Source: Chrysomallon squamiferum (taxonomy: Eukaryota > Mollusca > Gastropoda > Neomphalida > Peltospiridae). Taken from it: a stretch of 64,000 bases of DNA. The notes below the pieces were generated by a model, which was not told the DNA's origin, searched no databases, and was given only the letters and a program-made list of their open reading frames with translations. Of the stretch, positions 38,169-51,289 are shown piece after piece. The position numbers were made by a program, and so were the translations under genes. Each line of letters begins with the position of its first letter. Positions within the stretch are counted from its first letter, which is position 1. The DNA lies in contig CM022679.1 in the NCBI GenBank assembly GCA_012295275.1, positions 19,284,342 through 19,348,341 of the forward strand, given 5' to 3'.

Positions 38169-38637
38169 CATATAATGAACTGAACTATAAAAATATCTAG
38201 GAAACCTAATTGTATAAATGTAACACTGACGCACATGTGTAGATAACAGTTAACCAAAACTTATTTTTAACTGTTGTGTCAAAGTAAATAATCTGTTTTG
38301 ATTTTTATTCTTTTCGAAAGGAGTTTTATTAGACTAATTCTTAAATCTGTTATTTATAAATCTGTTGATTTTTAATTGATTTGTGATATATAAATAAATA
38401 GAACGATTGCAGAATTAAATATTCAGTATCCGTATCAGTTTGTACTAATTGCTATCATTAATTCATTATTTTGTAAAGCCATCAGTTTTGCCTTTTTAAT
38501 AGATTTATATTGTAAATTGAAACTGGTGGAAAATAACATCTAAACTATTTTGTATTTATTTTGATTTGGATATGTATACATGAGTTAAGTTGATTAAAAT
38601 AATGTTTGTGATAACTGAATAATTTAAATTGTGTGTG

Positions 38638-38690
38638 AATAAACAAACTTTTGTTTAATATTTCTGTTTACACAGATTGTATGAAATAAA
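38638..38690 (+). terminator. Possible COX10 polyadenylation signals
   Basis: AATAAA occurs at 38638-38643 and 38685-38690, about 470-520 bases after the COX10 stop. An earlier AATAAA lies near 38394. Any of these could mark the 3' end. Confidence 0.35.
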
Positions 38691-38699
38691 TATTAGGAA

Positions 38700-40304
38700 C
38701 AGAAATGACTTGCGTGCACCAAACAACAACTTACTACTTGAATGAATATTGAGTTTGTTGTCATTTATATCATCATTATAAATTCCAAAACTACAGATCA
38801 TTATTTAATGTAAATTACTTTTTACGCAAAATAATTCATTATAATAATTTTTGCTGGTTAAAAGTTATTATGTAAATTTGATCAGTGTAATATTCAACAA
38901 CATTCTTCTTACAATAAAAATCTGACTTAATGTTGGAACAAGTTCTTTTAATTTGGCAAAGATATTTGTTTTGGAGCTTTTGATTTACTATTTTGTACAG
39001 GCATTGTTTCCATTGTAATTCTCATTTGTAGTTGTGTTGTTGTTGTTTTTCAGTGCTGATAACTTTGATTAAGGAATCAAATTATTACATGTGAGGTCAA
39101 TAAATATGAAAACAAAGTAAAACAATGAAGTGAAAACTGCTCAGTCACATTTTATATAGTTATGTTGATGACAATCTGATTTTTATTTTTATCTTCATTG
39201 ATATACATTTGTAAGGAAGTATATTTTAAGTTACGTTGATTTATTCCACTAAACCATATGTACAGGGAGAATACAAATGACAACATTTGTATAAATGTGT
39301 CATTTTTTATTTCTCTTAATATTGAAGTAATAATGATTCTTTAAATCTGTATTTACAAATGGTATTAAAATACCATTCAAAGATTTCACTGAGAAAAATG
39401 ACTATTTGCTGATTAGAATTTCATTTAAATGAAATGTATAATTTGCATAATCATTTGTGTATAAATTTATACAAATAAGGAATATTTATAGTAGATCATC
39501 AAAATAAATATTATTTAATAATTTATGCAGCTGTAGAAACTTTTGTGGTTCATTATTTTGAAAAAAGACAAAGAATGGCAGTATTGTTTATGTTATACAA
39601 TGAAATAATTTATATATAAAAGTGTTTACTAACCAAATGTAGTTTCTATTAAATACATGTGATAAAATGTCTCTTTTTATCCTTTAATGGGAACTACCGG
39701 TACTTCTAAAAAATAGTTAAAGTACATTACTTACAAAGCAGTATTTGTAGGTAACAGTATAGAAAATCCTGTATATTCTAATATTGTACAAAAAACGAAA
39801 CAAAAATTATAAATTATAAATTACAGTTATTACCAATGTCAGCTGAGATACATGAATTTTTAACAGTAATACCAGTAATAATTTGGCTTTGGGATAAACC
39901 TCGGAAAAAATAGTCTTTTTCTTAGTAATCTCTTCTTTTAAAAAAAAATTGTTACAAATCGTGACATATCATCACTTTTAAATTAAAATATATACAAATA
40001 TTATGTAATATTTGTTTAATAAAACTTACAATTTATTGGCAGAAAAATGTTGTTCATATGAACAAAACAGATTTGATATTACATTTATATAAGACAGAGT
40101 TAGAGTATGGATCAATAACACTAAAATTTATAGCCCGTATGGCATATATATACACAAACCTGATCTATTCTGCATCACGGGCAGACTTGTCCCTTCTCCT
40201 TTTTATAAAATATAAAACATCTGCACCTAAGCAAAACTTTTAAACAAAAACTTGTACAGATATCACATCTAGGGCAACAATCATTTTAAGGTTTATTACG
40301 GAAT
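38700..40304. other. Intergenic, no gene seen
   Basis: AT-rich sequence after COX10 with no ORF above about 60 codons that looks like protein and no recognised element. Confidence 0.55.
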
Positions 40305-40478
40305 TTACGTAAGGTTTATTACGCCGTTTTTCCCTTTTCTTTGAATTTCCTTCATTTTTCCACCACAACGACGACATCGAGCTACACCTTCGTCATCATC
40401 CACAATAACTTTTCTTCGTAAAAATGCAACTGCCTTCGTCTCGTCGCTGATCACGTTGTAAAATTCTTTCTAATCCAT
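40305..40478 (-). pseudogene. Merlin/ISXO2-like transposase N-terminal zinc-ribbon relic
   Basis: The minus strand reads MD, a stop, then KEFYNVISDETKAVAFLRRK followed by VIVDDDEGVARCRRCGGKM and KEIQRKGKNG. The layout (EFY..., AVAFLRRK, then a CxxC pair) resembles the N-terminus of Merlin/IS1016-type transposases and ISXO2-like proteins, which carry a zinc ribbon. Only one CxxC remains, and no DDE-type core follows before the frame closes. The CpG content is visibly higher than in flanking DNA. It may be an element relic or a short exon of a domesticated gene; the third-codon stop favours a relic. Confidence 0.45.
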
Positions 40479-40807
40479 TTCCGAACCAAGCTAGATCAAA
40501 TCTGTTGTATTTCTTTACCTGCCTGCTATAAACTTAAATTCCCTTTTAAAGACATACAATTATCCTTTCTTGTCACGCTCTTATGTTATAGAAATGTCCT
40601 AGATATTTTTTTCTTCTTGTAGTTCAAAGTGGTTTCATGACGCGTAGACCACACGCCAAGCTAGCACCAAGTTGTTTTTCTTTTGTTTTCTTGTAGTTGA
40701 TAAAAATTGACAATTCTCACCTTTTGGACCTATAACCAAATGGGGAACGATAAAAATGGCACTCGGAAAAATGGCACCCGGAAGAAATGGCACACTGCAG
40801 ATTTGGA

Positions 40808-41524
40808 ACAAAATGGCACCTATTTATTTTTCCATGTAGTTGCTTTTAAAAAAAAAATTAGTTTATTCATGCAATATTGTTTCATACATGTATATTAATA
40901 TATAGCATCACTCAGCCACTTGGTTTTGCTTAACAAAGTATAAAATAATAAACACATATATACACACATTCATACATATGCATACATACTTACATGCGAA
41001 TATAGATGCACTAGTACGTTCATATAGATGTAACTAATTTAAGTAAGCATACCACAGTTAAAATATCCTCCAGAATGATATCATTCAGTCAGTTCAAACA
41101 TACCATAAGATATATGTGTTGTGTATATATATACGCACACACACACATACACACACATATATATATATATATATCTTATTCTGTGTTTGAATTGACAGAA
41201 TGATATCATTCTGGAGGATGTTTTAAATTTGATATGCATATTTACATTAGGTACATCTGTATGAATGTGTCTGTATGTATGAACGAACTCATTCATCTAT
41301 GTGTGTATATATATTTAATTTATGTATATGTGTGCACATGTATGTATGTATATATTTGTATGTGTATATACGTAATATTAAACTCTGATATAGTACTTTG
41401 TTAAGCAAAACCAAGTGGCTGAATATGTAATAATATTGCATGAATAGACTATATTTTCAAAGAACTTTTACCGATTTTTTTAAAACAACTATACATAAAA
41501 AATTAAATAAGGTGCCATTTTTTC
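40808..41524. mobile_element. Foldback/MITE-like hairpin element
   Basis: The two halves are inverted copies along nearly the whole length. AAATGGCACC at 40811 pairs with GGTGCCATTT at 41511. CAGCCACTTGGTTTTGCTTA near 40914 pairs with its complement near 41400. TCCTCCAGAATGATATCATT near 41067 pairs with the complement near 41200. The centre is a TA/CA-rich loop at about 41120-41175. Such near-complete palindromes are typical of non-autonomous foldback or MITE elements. Just outside the left arm, four AATGGCAC-type units occur between 40753 and 40820. Confidence 0.8.
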
Positions 41525-42240
41525 CTACAACCAAACAAATATGCAATATAATTCCTAAAACAGGAAATAAGAAGACATTAACTATATGGTAACAGATTAC
41601 ATCTACAATCATGTTTCCGATTATGTGACTTCTGATCTGTTAGACTCGTGTGTGTGTCTGTGGAAGTGTATCTATAAGGAGCAGATCTCCGTTATATAAT
41701 TAATATAAAAAAACTATTATTAACAGATGTTAATTACAAACAAACAGAACAAATAAAAAATAAAAAAAAATAAAAAGAAGAAGAAGAAAAGTAGAAAGAA
41801 AGAAAAAAGTATTGATATAAATATGTTGTAATTTGATCGTAGCCATGACAAGCTGTTTTTCTCAATATAACGCTATAAAATAAAGAAAACATTTATTGGT
41901 TATTATATCAAAACAGTCGTTTTTCTTTTCAAAGTTTCATATGAGCTCGTTTTTATTCTCGGCATAAGCCTCATGTGAACTGTTCAAAGCGATATATATA
42001 TATACACGTGTGTGTGTTTGTGTATGTGCAAACTGCTGGATAAAACTATCTTTTTGCGTTCCGCCCCTTTCACATACTTTTTTTTTATGTCATGGCCTTC
42101 ATGATAAGCGTCCCAGTTTATTGCTCTGATGATGTAAACTGCTAGTTACAACAAATCGTTACAGGCGTTCATTGTAAGACACTAAAAGCCATATAAATCA
42201 AATGTTTTGGTCTTCAAGCTTGTGCTGGTGAACTTATTTC
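41525..42240. other. Intergenic, no gene seen
   Basis: AT-rich sequence with A/AG-rich tracts (41750-41810). No protein-like ORF. Confidence 0.5.
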
Positions 42241-42297
42241 AATCACAGCATAGGTTATGTGCACTAAGGTCTGTTTTTTCTCGGTCATGGTCAGAGG
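42240..42297 (+). other. Possible 5' untranslated exon of the ACSM gene
   Basis: A consensus splice donor (GGTCAGAG, GTAAGT) lies at 42298, and the ACSM coding start exon is itself preceded by an acceptor (TTGATATTTGCAG, ending 43748). Joining them would give a non-coding leader. The exon start is unknown, and the pairing is inferred from the splice motifs only. Confidence 0.25.
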
Positions 42298-42896
42298 TAA
42301 GTTTAATGAGTTTTTGGCTAGTGAACGTTAGTAACTTTTTCCTAACTAAATAATATACGATAGCACTTGCTGAAACACTACTTAATGGTGTATACATTCA
42401 GTAAAGACTGAAATGATTTTTCATCTTTAGGAATATATTGTAAGTTATTTTTCTTCAAGGAAAACAAACAAGATTTGGGACATTTTGAAGGTCTATTATT
42501 TCTGTTGTTCACGAGTCAAATAACTACGAAAGAAAAGATCCTCGGGGGCTTTAGGATTGTTGTCAGTATATAATTATAGTATAAAGTGTATATTCATAAT
42601 CTTGCATCTCTTCAGAACAATCAATATATAAAATACACATGTAGGCTATTTGTTAAGGTACATCTAAGCTTTAATTTTTTCTATCAATGTTTTGGTTAGT
42701 GAGATTGTTCAGTTGGTTTTAACTCACGGTTTGAGTTTTGTTATGTTACTTTTGTTACTTGATACATCCAGCGCTGCTTGCTGTAGGGTCAACTGTGGGA
42801 AACTGATTGTAATTTCTAGTTTTAGTTGCACATACGTATGATACTAATAATTATTAGTCCATAAATGATATCCATTTGAATAGTGTGTGTATATGT

Positions 42897-43026
<130 letters not shown>

Positions 43027-43769
43027 AAACCCGCAGTGATTTCTTTTCGCACACACGGCATTACTGTATTTAATTGAAGTTAATGTGAAGTGTTAAAAAC
43101 GAAAATAAATGACATAGCATCCAGTGACTGCTAATACGACTTAGACGACTTTTCGCTCTACGATGTTCAGTACCACGATATTCTAAATGAAGAAATTAAT
43201 AAATTGTATGTAAATTATTTCAGAGCCAAAACGAAATTTCCTCGGTCCTCCAACATTTCGAATGGAGACTTTACACGATGATTTGAAAACGCCCACGCTA
43301 AATATATACGCATACCATATTACATAATAATAGGGTCTCAAATTCTAAATGGAGAACTGGTATTAATGTGTTTTAGGACTGGTGCAGTGCTTTCAAATAA
43401 AGCCGGTTACTTTTTTCTCAGTCAGTCAATCAATCAATTAATCAATAACTACTACTAATAAAGTTAATCATTTTAAAAGTTAAATTTTTATGAAATCGCA
43501 GCGCGAACACTAAACATCACCGATGTTTGCAATAAACTGTTGCGTTTTCTTTTGTCTGAATATCGATATACAGACTTCGATGGGTAGAGCATAATAGTCC
43601 ACACACACACACAACTCACACATGGAGAAATGATGAATTTATTTTAGCCCATCTAGAAAAATGTATATCAAAACACTGACAGAGAAAAATTATTTATTTT
43701 GTTACTAAAATATAAATAATAATTTACAATTTGTTTTGATATTTGCAGATACACGGAAATGCTGCTAAC

Positions 43770-46554
43770 ATGCTGGCTTTCTCGCGAAACATAAATAAAC
43801 TGTCAAATTATCTTCGACGCTCCGACACCATAAATTACAAACAACGTTTGAGGGTATTGCAAGGGAGACAACTGCATATTTGCTCACAATCTCGACTTTA
43901 CGCTGCCTATCCGAAATTAAGTGATTATGAAACTGAAAGAAATAATTTTAAGTTAGATGTGCCTTCACACTTTAATTTTGCCAGAGATGTTATTGATAAA
44001 TGGTCAGAGGCAGAATTAGTAAGTATTATTTTAATTATCATTGTATTAGCATGTTAAATATAAATGTTAATGTAGAGAAAGAGAGAGAAAATTAAAAAAA
44101 TAATAATTACAGGTAATGATTTTTGTGCAGAAATTCAGCCAACTATGCATCTATAATCAACAACAAAAATTACACTAATTAAAATGACAGATCATTTTAA
44201 ATTTAAAAATGATTCACATATATGCCTTGTGTTGAAATAGTTTGAAAAGAAATTCTATGTGGATCTTGACTAAATGGTAAACTGTGTTTTTTGTTCAGAT
44301 CAAAGCAGCTATGTTTGCAGCAGCAATAATAACAAATTCCTAAATTATTGTTAAATGTCATTTTTCAGAAAGGTAAAAGAAGTATATCACTGCCAGCTTT
44401 TTGGTGGATATCCAGTGAGAAACCTCAAGTCAAATGGAGTTTTCAGGATCTCTCCAAACTGAGTCAAAAGTCCGTGTTTTTTAATGGGTTATTTATTTTT
44501 TTAAAGTTTATTATTGTTTTTTTTTTTTTTTTTTTTAATGGCTGTATTTCACACAAAACAAAATTAAACAATATTTATTTAAGATTTCATATCAAAATAT
44601 TATTGTGTTCAGAAATACAGCTATTTTGTGTTTGTTAGTTGATTGTTTTTTTGTTTTTTTTAAAACATATTTGTAGAGAGTTTATAATAAAAATAAATCT
44701 GGCAATGGTCAGCGATATTTTTTTTATAATTTTTTCTTACTGTAGAGTTGCAAATGTTTTGACTGGAGGGTGTGGTTTATCACATGGTGATGTTGTGATT
44801 GTCATTCTTCCCAGAATTCCTGAATGGTGGCTAATTAACATTGCAGCTATTAGAGCTGGTAAATATCCTAAATAATTATGGTTAGCTTGTGTTCCATATC
44901 AGCCTGCTGTGAAAAATTATTTAAAAAACGCATTTTAAGTGTATGTACAAATATAAATTGTAAATGTAACATCCAACACATTTTCCCCATTTTTTGTTAC
45001 ATTTGCATGTTTTACAAATAATATATCCTACAGAAATGTTAATGTTAAATGGATCCAAATTATGTTGTTACGATGTAATAGAGAATTATACAGTTATATG
45101 TCTGCTGATAATGCATTGTTTAACATTTTTATTACCAATGTACTGACTCATATTTGCTCATAAAAATGCTTAATGAAATCTCCCCTACAAATGGGATATA
45201 TTTTTTATCAGTACTCATAAATGCTATCAATAGTACATTTTTGCAAATAACAACTGAAATTTCATTACAGTGTTCTAATTTACCAAATCTGTGGAGTCCA
45301 GCATTATCAAACACAACAAAAGTAATATTATTATTATTATTATTTTAAAAAAAACTAATGAAGGAATTATCCTAGTTTCTGGAACCACTCTGTTGAGAGC
45401 AGCTGATATTAAGCATAGACTGCTAAAGTCACATGCTAAATGTGTCATAACCAATCCGGACACAGTCTGTCATGTTGACCAGGTAAGTCTAAGATGTTTA
45501 ATAGTTTGCTTTTGCTGTTAATTATCTTCAAACCTTTATTTTTAGTTTTTTTTTATGAATTTTTTTAGTTTTTTCCCCATTTGACTGTAATATTGTAAAA
45601 ATTGTCAAATTTGTTATCCTTGTACTTTCTTAAATGAGTTTTTGAAGATTTACACCATTCTTATTTTAATCTTTGCTTTTTATGATGTTTGTTTTGAATT
45701 TAAGTATTAAAAAAATATTTTTGTTAAAAGATTGCTGATGAAAGTCCAGATTTGAAAAATAAAATTGTAGTTGGATCTCAGGATGAAACCAGGTATGAAC
45801 TTTTTTGATATTGTATGCAACATGAAAGCCATGCTCACTGCATCTGTTTTTTGCCAGATCATTTTAATGAAACCAGATTTATTGTTAAAATGATATCCAC
45901 CATTATGATAATGTCTCTAATTTCCTATATCATGGATCTTCTTACATGTTGTTTTAAGATACAAAAAAAAGAAAAAACGTATTTTTATGTATATATTTTT
46001 TAATTTTATTTGTTTCTTTGTTCTTTGTTTTAAAGGTATTATATTATAAATGTTTTACAAAAACAATAATTTGTGTTTGTTTGTGTGTCGTTTATTTATT
46101 CATCAGGCCCAAATTTTCATGAGCTATTTGAAAAATCGATGGATTCTTTTGAGGTATGAAATTTATAATTAAATCCTTATCATACAAACTGTGTAACTTT
46201 TCAGTGCACACAGAGGCAATAATAAAATACAATCAGATGTAGTGACTTGAATTACACAGAAAAATCACTTAATAGTAATAACAGTAATTATTATAATACT
46301 GTGTGTGTGTTCTCTAAAATACAGATTAAAGGGATTAAACTATCCTGTGACAAATCTCTAAATTAGTTAATATTTAATGTATTTTACATATTCACTATTT
46401 ATTATGTATTTCTATTATTTCAGTGTGTTAACACTCGTTCTGATGAGCCAATGTCTATATTCTTTACAAGTGGGACAACTGGATCACCCAAAATGACTGA
46501 ACATACACATGCAAGTTATGGCATTGGTCATACAGTCACTGCTAGGTAGAAAAA

Positions 46555-46602
<48 letters not shown>

Positions 46603-49600
46603 TGTTAAATAACTGATAACTTTAATTTATTCTTCTCAAAATGTAAAGGCATTTTATTTACCATTTAATTATTTTTATTACTTTTGTTTATTATTATAAA
46701 CATCAGAAATTGATGGAAATGTATTTGAGTTCAATTCTTATACATTTTTAACTGTATTAATACACTGTAACTCAGTTAACAAATTTAAATAATAAAAAAT
46801 AAATACATTTTCCTTAGAATGTATAACTCAGTTTTATTTGTAACAGCCGAGCCTTTATAAAAATGTACTTTTTTTTTATAGTTTACAGTAGTCAATAATG
46901 TCACATCACAATGTATACATTTTGTCCTTATTATGATAAATGTACAAAAGCATGGTAGGAATAACCTACATAAAACTGTCTCTTTAGCACATCTGTTAAT
47001 ATTAGACAGTTAAAATTAAGAGAACACAGACTGCAGTGAACAGCCTAATGGATCCTTGATAATTACTAATATCTTTCAGAAATCAATTTATTTTTCTTTG
47101 TTTAATAAATATTTTCAGATATTTTTTAAACTGTGGACAAGAAAATATTGTGTGGAACCTATCTGATACAGGCTGGGCAAAAGCTGCATATAGTAATGTT
47201 TTCGCACCCTGGATTGCTGGATCTTGTGTGTTTGTTGATGAGATGCAACAGAAAATAGATCCAGAGAGAATCTTAAAGGTTATTATTCTTTTTTCTTTTC
47301 TTTTTCATGTATTTCTTTATTAATTTATGTCACTATTTATTTAAATGACAACTTACTGATATGTCAGCAAGAATTATCTTAGAATTGACTGGAAGCAGTG
47401 AAAATATACAGAAATATTACTTGCTTTTGATATCAAATGTATTTGATACTTTGTTTTAATATGGGACCCACCTTTAAATATATGATTACTGGTTTATGAC
47501 AGGTTTTATCAATGTATCCAGTTTCGCACATGTGCAATGCACCAACTACAATGAGATCAATGGTGAAGCTGAATCTCAAAGGCACTCAGTTAATGAACTT
47601 ACAGTTCTCTGTCTGTGCAGGAGAACCTGTGGTAAGTGTTGTTATCACTTGAGTTATTTGTAGAAGCCTGAGAGAGATCAGTAGGTGTGTTCCATCACAT
47701 CTATCCCTCTAGACTGGCTTATGACACTGTTACCCTATTCCAATTACTTCTTTATAATTGGTCTGTCCAAGCTATTGTATGGATTTTTCTGCCTTTCAAA
47801 TGGGGGGGATATAAAATATCTCTCACTGTTAATCATTTAAAAAAATGTTTGAATAGTAGTAGTGGATTTTCTTATTCATTATAGAAAAGGACATGTCTAA
47901 TAATTGTAAGGTATAAAACTGGTTAGATATCATTGTATTACAAAGTTTACATCAGTATGAGAATGTGACAAATGTGAACTGATTGATTGACAATATTGTT
48001 GCTAAGATTTGCTTAATAATAAGATTTAATGTAAGGATTTTGTAATTGTTTTGAAATTATATTCTTGGTGTATATCTGAAGAATCCTGAATTGAAAGAAG
48101 CATGGAAAGTTGGAACTGGCCTGGACCTACATGAGGGATATGGACAAACAGAAACAGTAAGGATTATTAGAAAATGTTTGGTCAAAGAGAGCAATATTTT
48201 GATAAAATGTAGGATATTTATTTTCTACACTCCTGAAATTATTAATGGTACAGAGAACAAATCTACTCAGCTGAAGTTAAAAATGTATTAAAATAGCAAT
48301 CCCTGTCCATATTGTTCTTTTTCCTTCATTTTTCATGAAAGCATAATGATCATTACTACAACAGATTACATTGTTTTATAGACAATACTGGCTAGTACAT
48401 TACTGGCTGACAAAGAAGAATCCATGGGGAAAGCTTCACCAGGTATTAGTCTTGAAGTACGTATTTGATGAAATAAATCCACCTACTGTTCTATATGCAA
48501 AACCTTTATTTATTTTATTATCAGATAATTTATCATTTGAAAATAATTTTTGGGGAAAGTTGTAAGACCTATTTACTTTTGTATTTTTATTAGCTCAAGA
48601 CTGTGTACATATATACTGATAATAATTATTTTTAAGGGAGTAAAGATTTTAATTACAAAAACAAAAAGATTTCTCAGCATGTTGACAGGATTTTGACAGG
48701 ATTGTTTATTTATTTATTTTTTTCAAAGGTGCCTTTCTTATTGTTCTTTTCTGTATGTTTTTTCCAGATTGTAGACAATGATGGTCAGGTATTACCTCGT
48801 GGCACTGAAGGTAATCTTGGAGTTCGTTACAAACCACAGAGACCCATTGGCCTTTTCTCACAATATGTTGTAAGATCCATGTTAAACTTTACATCTGTTT
48901 ATTGCACATATAAAGTAACTATGATGTTATAAATGTGAACACTGGCATTATAAACAGACATAGTTTAAATAATATCTGATATGTAGGTTGTTAAAAAATT
49001 TTAAATGATAAATTATTATCAATGTCAGAAGAAATGTTAACATTTGTAAATTATTAAAGTCAGCTCTTTAGAAAGCTTTCACAATTGTGATTCTTTTAAC
49101 ACGTCATTGGGCTAAAGTGGTTTTATTAGTAAACTTTGTTAATTTTATTAATTTAGAATGAGCCAGAGAAAACAGCTTCTTCTTTCCGTGGTGACTTTTA
49201 TATTACTGGAGACAGAGCTTTCATGGATGAAGAAGACTTTATATTCTTTGTTGGACGAGCTGATGATGTCATTCTGTCATCTGGGTATGTTTCAGTGAAA
49301 ATTTTACTGTGGGATATTTGTACGATTTTTTATTTCAAGGTTTTCCCTCTCCCCTTCAGAGCATTTTATTCTGCATCTCTCATTCTTCTCTTATTTTCAT
49401 TGTTCCTCTCAGTAAAAGAGTATACTGCATATTTCATAGTAGTTATTCTTTAAAAAGACAAAGAAATATAAGGCTAGTTCTCTTATTTAGATATCGCATT
49501 GGACCATTTGAAGTTGAAAGTGCACTTCTTACTCATCCTGCTGTTTTGGAATCGGCTGTTGTTAGCAGTCCACATGATATTAGAGGCGAGGTAAAATGGT

Positions 49601-50442
49601 TCTGTGTTTTTAACTCTTTCTAAATCCTGTCTAGTTGCTGGTGAAGTTAAAGAGCAATATAGAAATAATTATACAAAGAAGTGAATGGTAGAACAATTTA
49701 ATTTATCCCTCTCCTCCTCACTACATATTTTATGAAAGAAACATCTTTGTAATATAGTAACTGTCTGTCAAAAGTTTTGTTTCAAGAAACCATCAAACAG
49801 GTTATTTGGAAAAAGAAACCAGTATTTTTTTGTATGGCAAAGAAATAAAAAAGTTACAACAGACTCTTAAAGAACATTTATTCACCATTTATGATGCTGT
49901 CAGTTTGTGGAATAATAACTTTTTATACTAAATTACTGTTATTTCAGATAGTGACTGCTTTTGTTATTCTGACACCACAATATGAACCAATGGACGCAGA
50001 ACCTTTAACAAAGGCACTGCAGGATCATGTCAAAAGTGTCACAGCACCTTATAAATATCCTAGAAAGGTTAAATTTATAATTTCAGTTTTTATAATTTTA
50101 ACTTTTTCTTGTTGATTTGCCTTTTGAACTAATATTAAAGGAGTCGAGATCAAAAAATAATAAATTATGCTACAAAGATCCACATTACTGTATTTATTAC
50201 CAGTGTCAAAATAATAATAAAACTAAACACTTGTGTAATGTATTATGTTAAATACTGCAATACAGATAAATATACAGATGGTTGCATGTAAGTATGCATT
50301 TAATTTATCCTAAATAAAATTTAAATAAACAGTTTTATATTTTCAGATTGTATTTGTGAAGGAGCTTCCAAAAACAGTAAGCGGCAAAATACGTCGAATT
50401 GAATTGAGAAATTCAGAATGGAGACAAACAAAGAAAAAATGA
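43770..50442 (+). CDS. ACSM: Medium-chain acyl-CoA synthetase, mitochondrial, ACSM family (16 coding exons)
   Basis: Activates medium-chain fatty acids (and often benzoate-type acids) to acyl-CoA via an acyl-adenylate in the mitochondrial matrix. Exons: 43770-44018, 44369-44469, 44746-44858, 45364-45482, 45731-45792, 46107-46153, 46424-46545, 47119-47278, 47503-47631, 48082-48156, 48382-48456, 48768-48869, 49157-49284, 49491-49590, 49948-50067, 50347-50442. Total is about 598 residues after one frame correction (human ACSM3 is 586). Motifs: basic N-terminus for mitochondrial import, [23 protein letters not shown]-binding loop TSGTTGSPK (~245), GYGQTET (~386), GD at ~469, hinge [20 protein letters not shown], and C-terminal catalytic lysine in TVSGKIRR (~581). 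Exon 6 has one base too many in a TTTT run at 46114-46117. Which human ACSM is closest cannot be decided by eye. Confidence 0.93.
46555..46600. repeat. (ATT)n microsatellite beside the ACSM exon 7 donor
   Basis: About 15 ATT units beginning ten bases into intron 7 of the ACSM gene (donor at 46546). Confidence 0.95.
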
Positions 50443-50710
50443 AAATAATGAAGTATATAATACTTTGAGAATAATAACTCCAGACATTTGCTATGGATTA
50501 TATATCAATTTCAGTAAAAAGACTTTACAAATAGGAATTATTTTCAAACAGTAATTCTAACCCCAACTTGAACATAAAATCTAGCAGTGGTTTGTAAAAA
50601 GGCTGCTTCTGTTTATGTACAGTGGGATTTTGCGATGATCAGTAAAATGACCTGATTGCAAGGACAGACATCTGTGGTGGGCATCAAAACATTTTCTTAT
50701 GCACACCTAT

Positions 50711-50716
50711 AATAAA
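50711..50716 (+). terminator. Possible ACSM polyadenylation signal
   Basis: AATAAA about 270 bases after the ACSM stop, followed by a TG/T-rich stretch (TTTGTTTTTTTTAGTGGGGG) that fits a downstream element. Confidence 0.45.
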
Positions 50717-50997
50717 ACAATTTGTTTTTTTTAGTGGGGGGGTAAATTTAATTTTATTATTATTATTACTTTATTTTTGCTTTATTATATGACTGTATAT
50801 CAACATTTAAACAGTTAAATACTTACTGTTAATTAATACTGCCAAAATAAATCGTCAACACAAATATTTGAAATTGGTAATGGCTATAAATTAAAGAATT
50901 GAAGAGGCTTGATTATTCTGTTACAAATGTTATATTATATGCAGACAAACACTATCAAGAAGAATGTCTTAGTAATATTCTGCTGCTTTATGGTAAT

Positions 50998-51023
50998 GTG
51001 TGTGTGTGTGTGCGTGTGTGTGT
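50998..51023. repeat. (TG)n microsatellite
   Basis: Twelve or so TG units with one CG interruption. Confidence 0.85.
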
Positions 51024-51289
51024 AAGAGACAGCAATGATATATAGATGAAACTCATACATTTCACACTTTTATCTCTTTATTCTGATTATCAGTTTATAC
51101 TGTATTCTTTAATGTAACAACAAAGATAAACAACCAATATAAAATATGCTTATGTAAAAATAAGCCTACTACATATTATTTGTATTGAAAATTTGTAGTT
51201 AATTTATAATCATAGTTATACCTAGCCCTAAAGTGTGGCTGTTTTCTTGTATTTTTCTGTTAATAGCAATATTAATGGCTACCAGGGGC

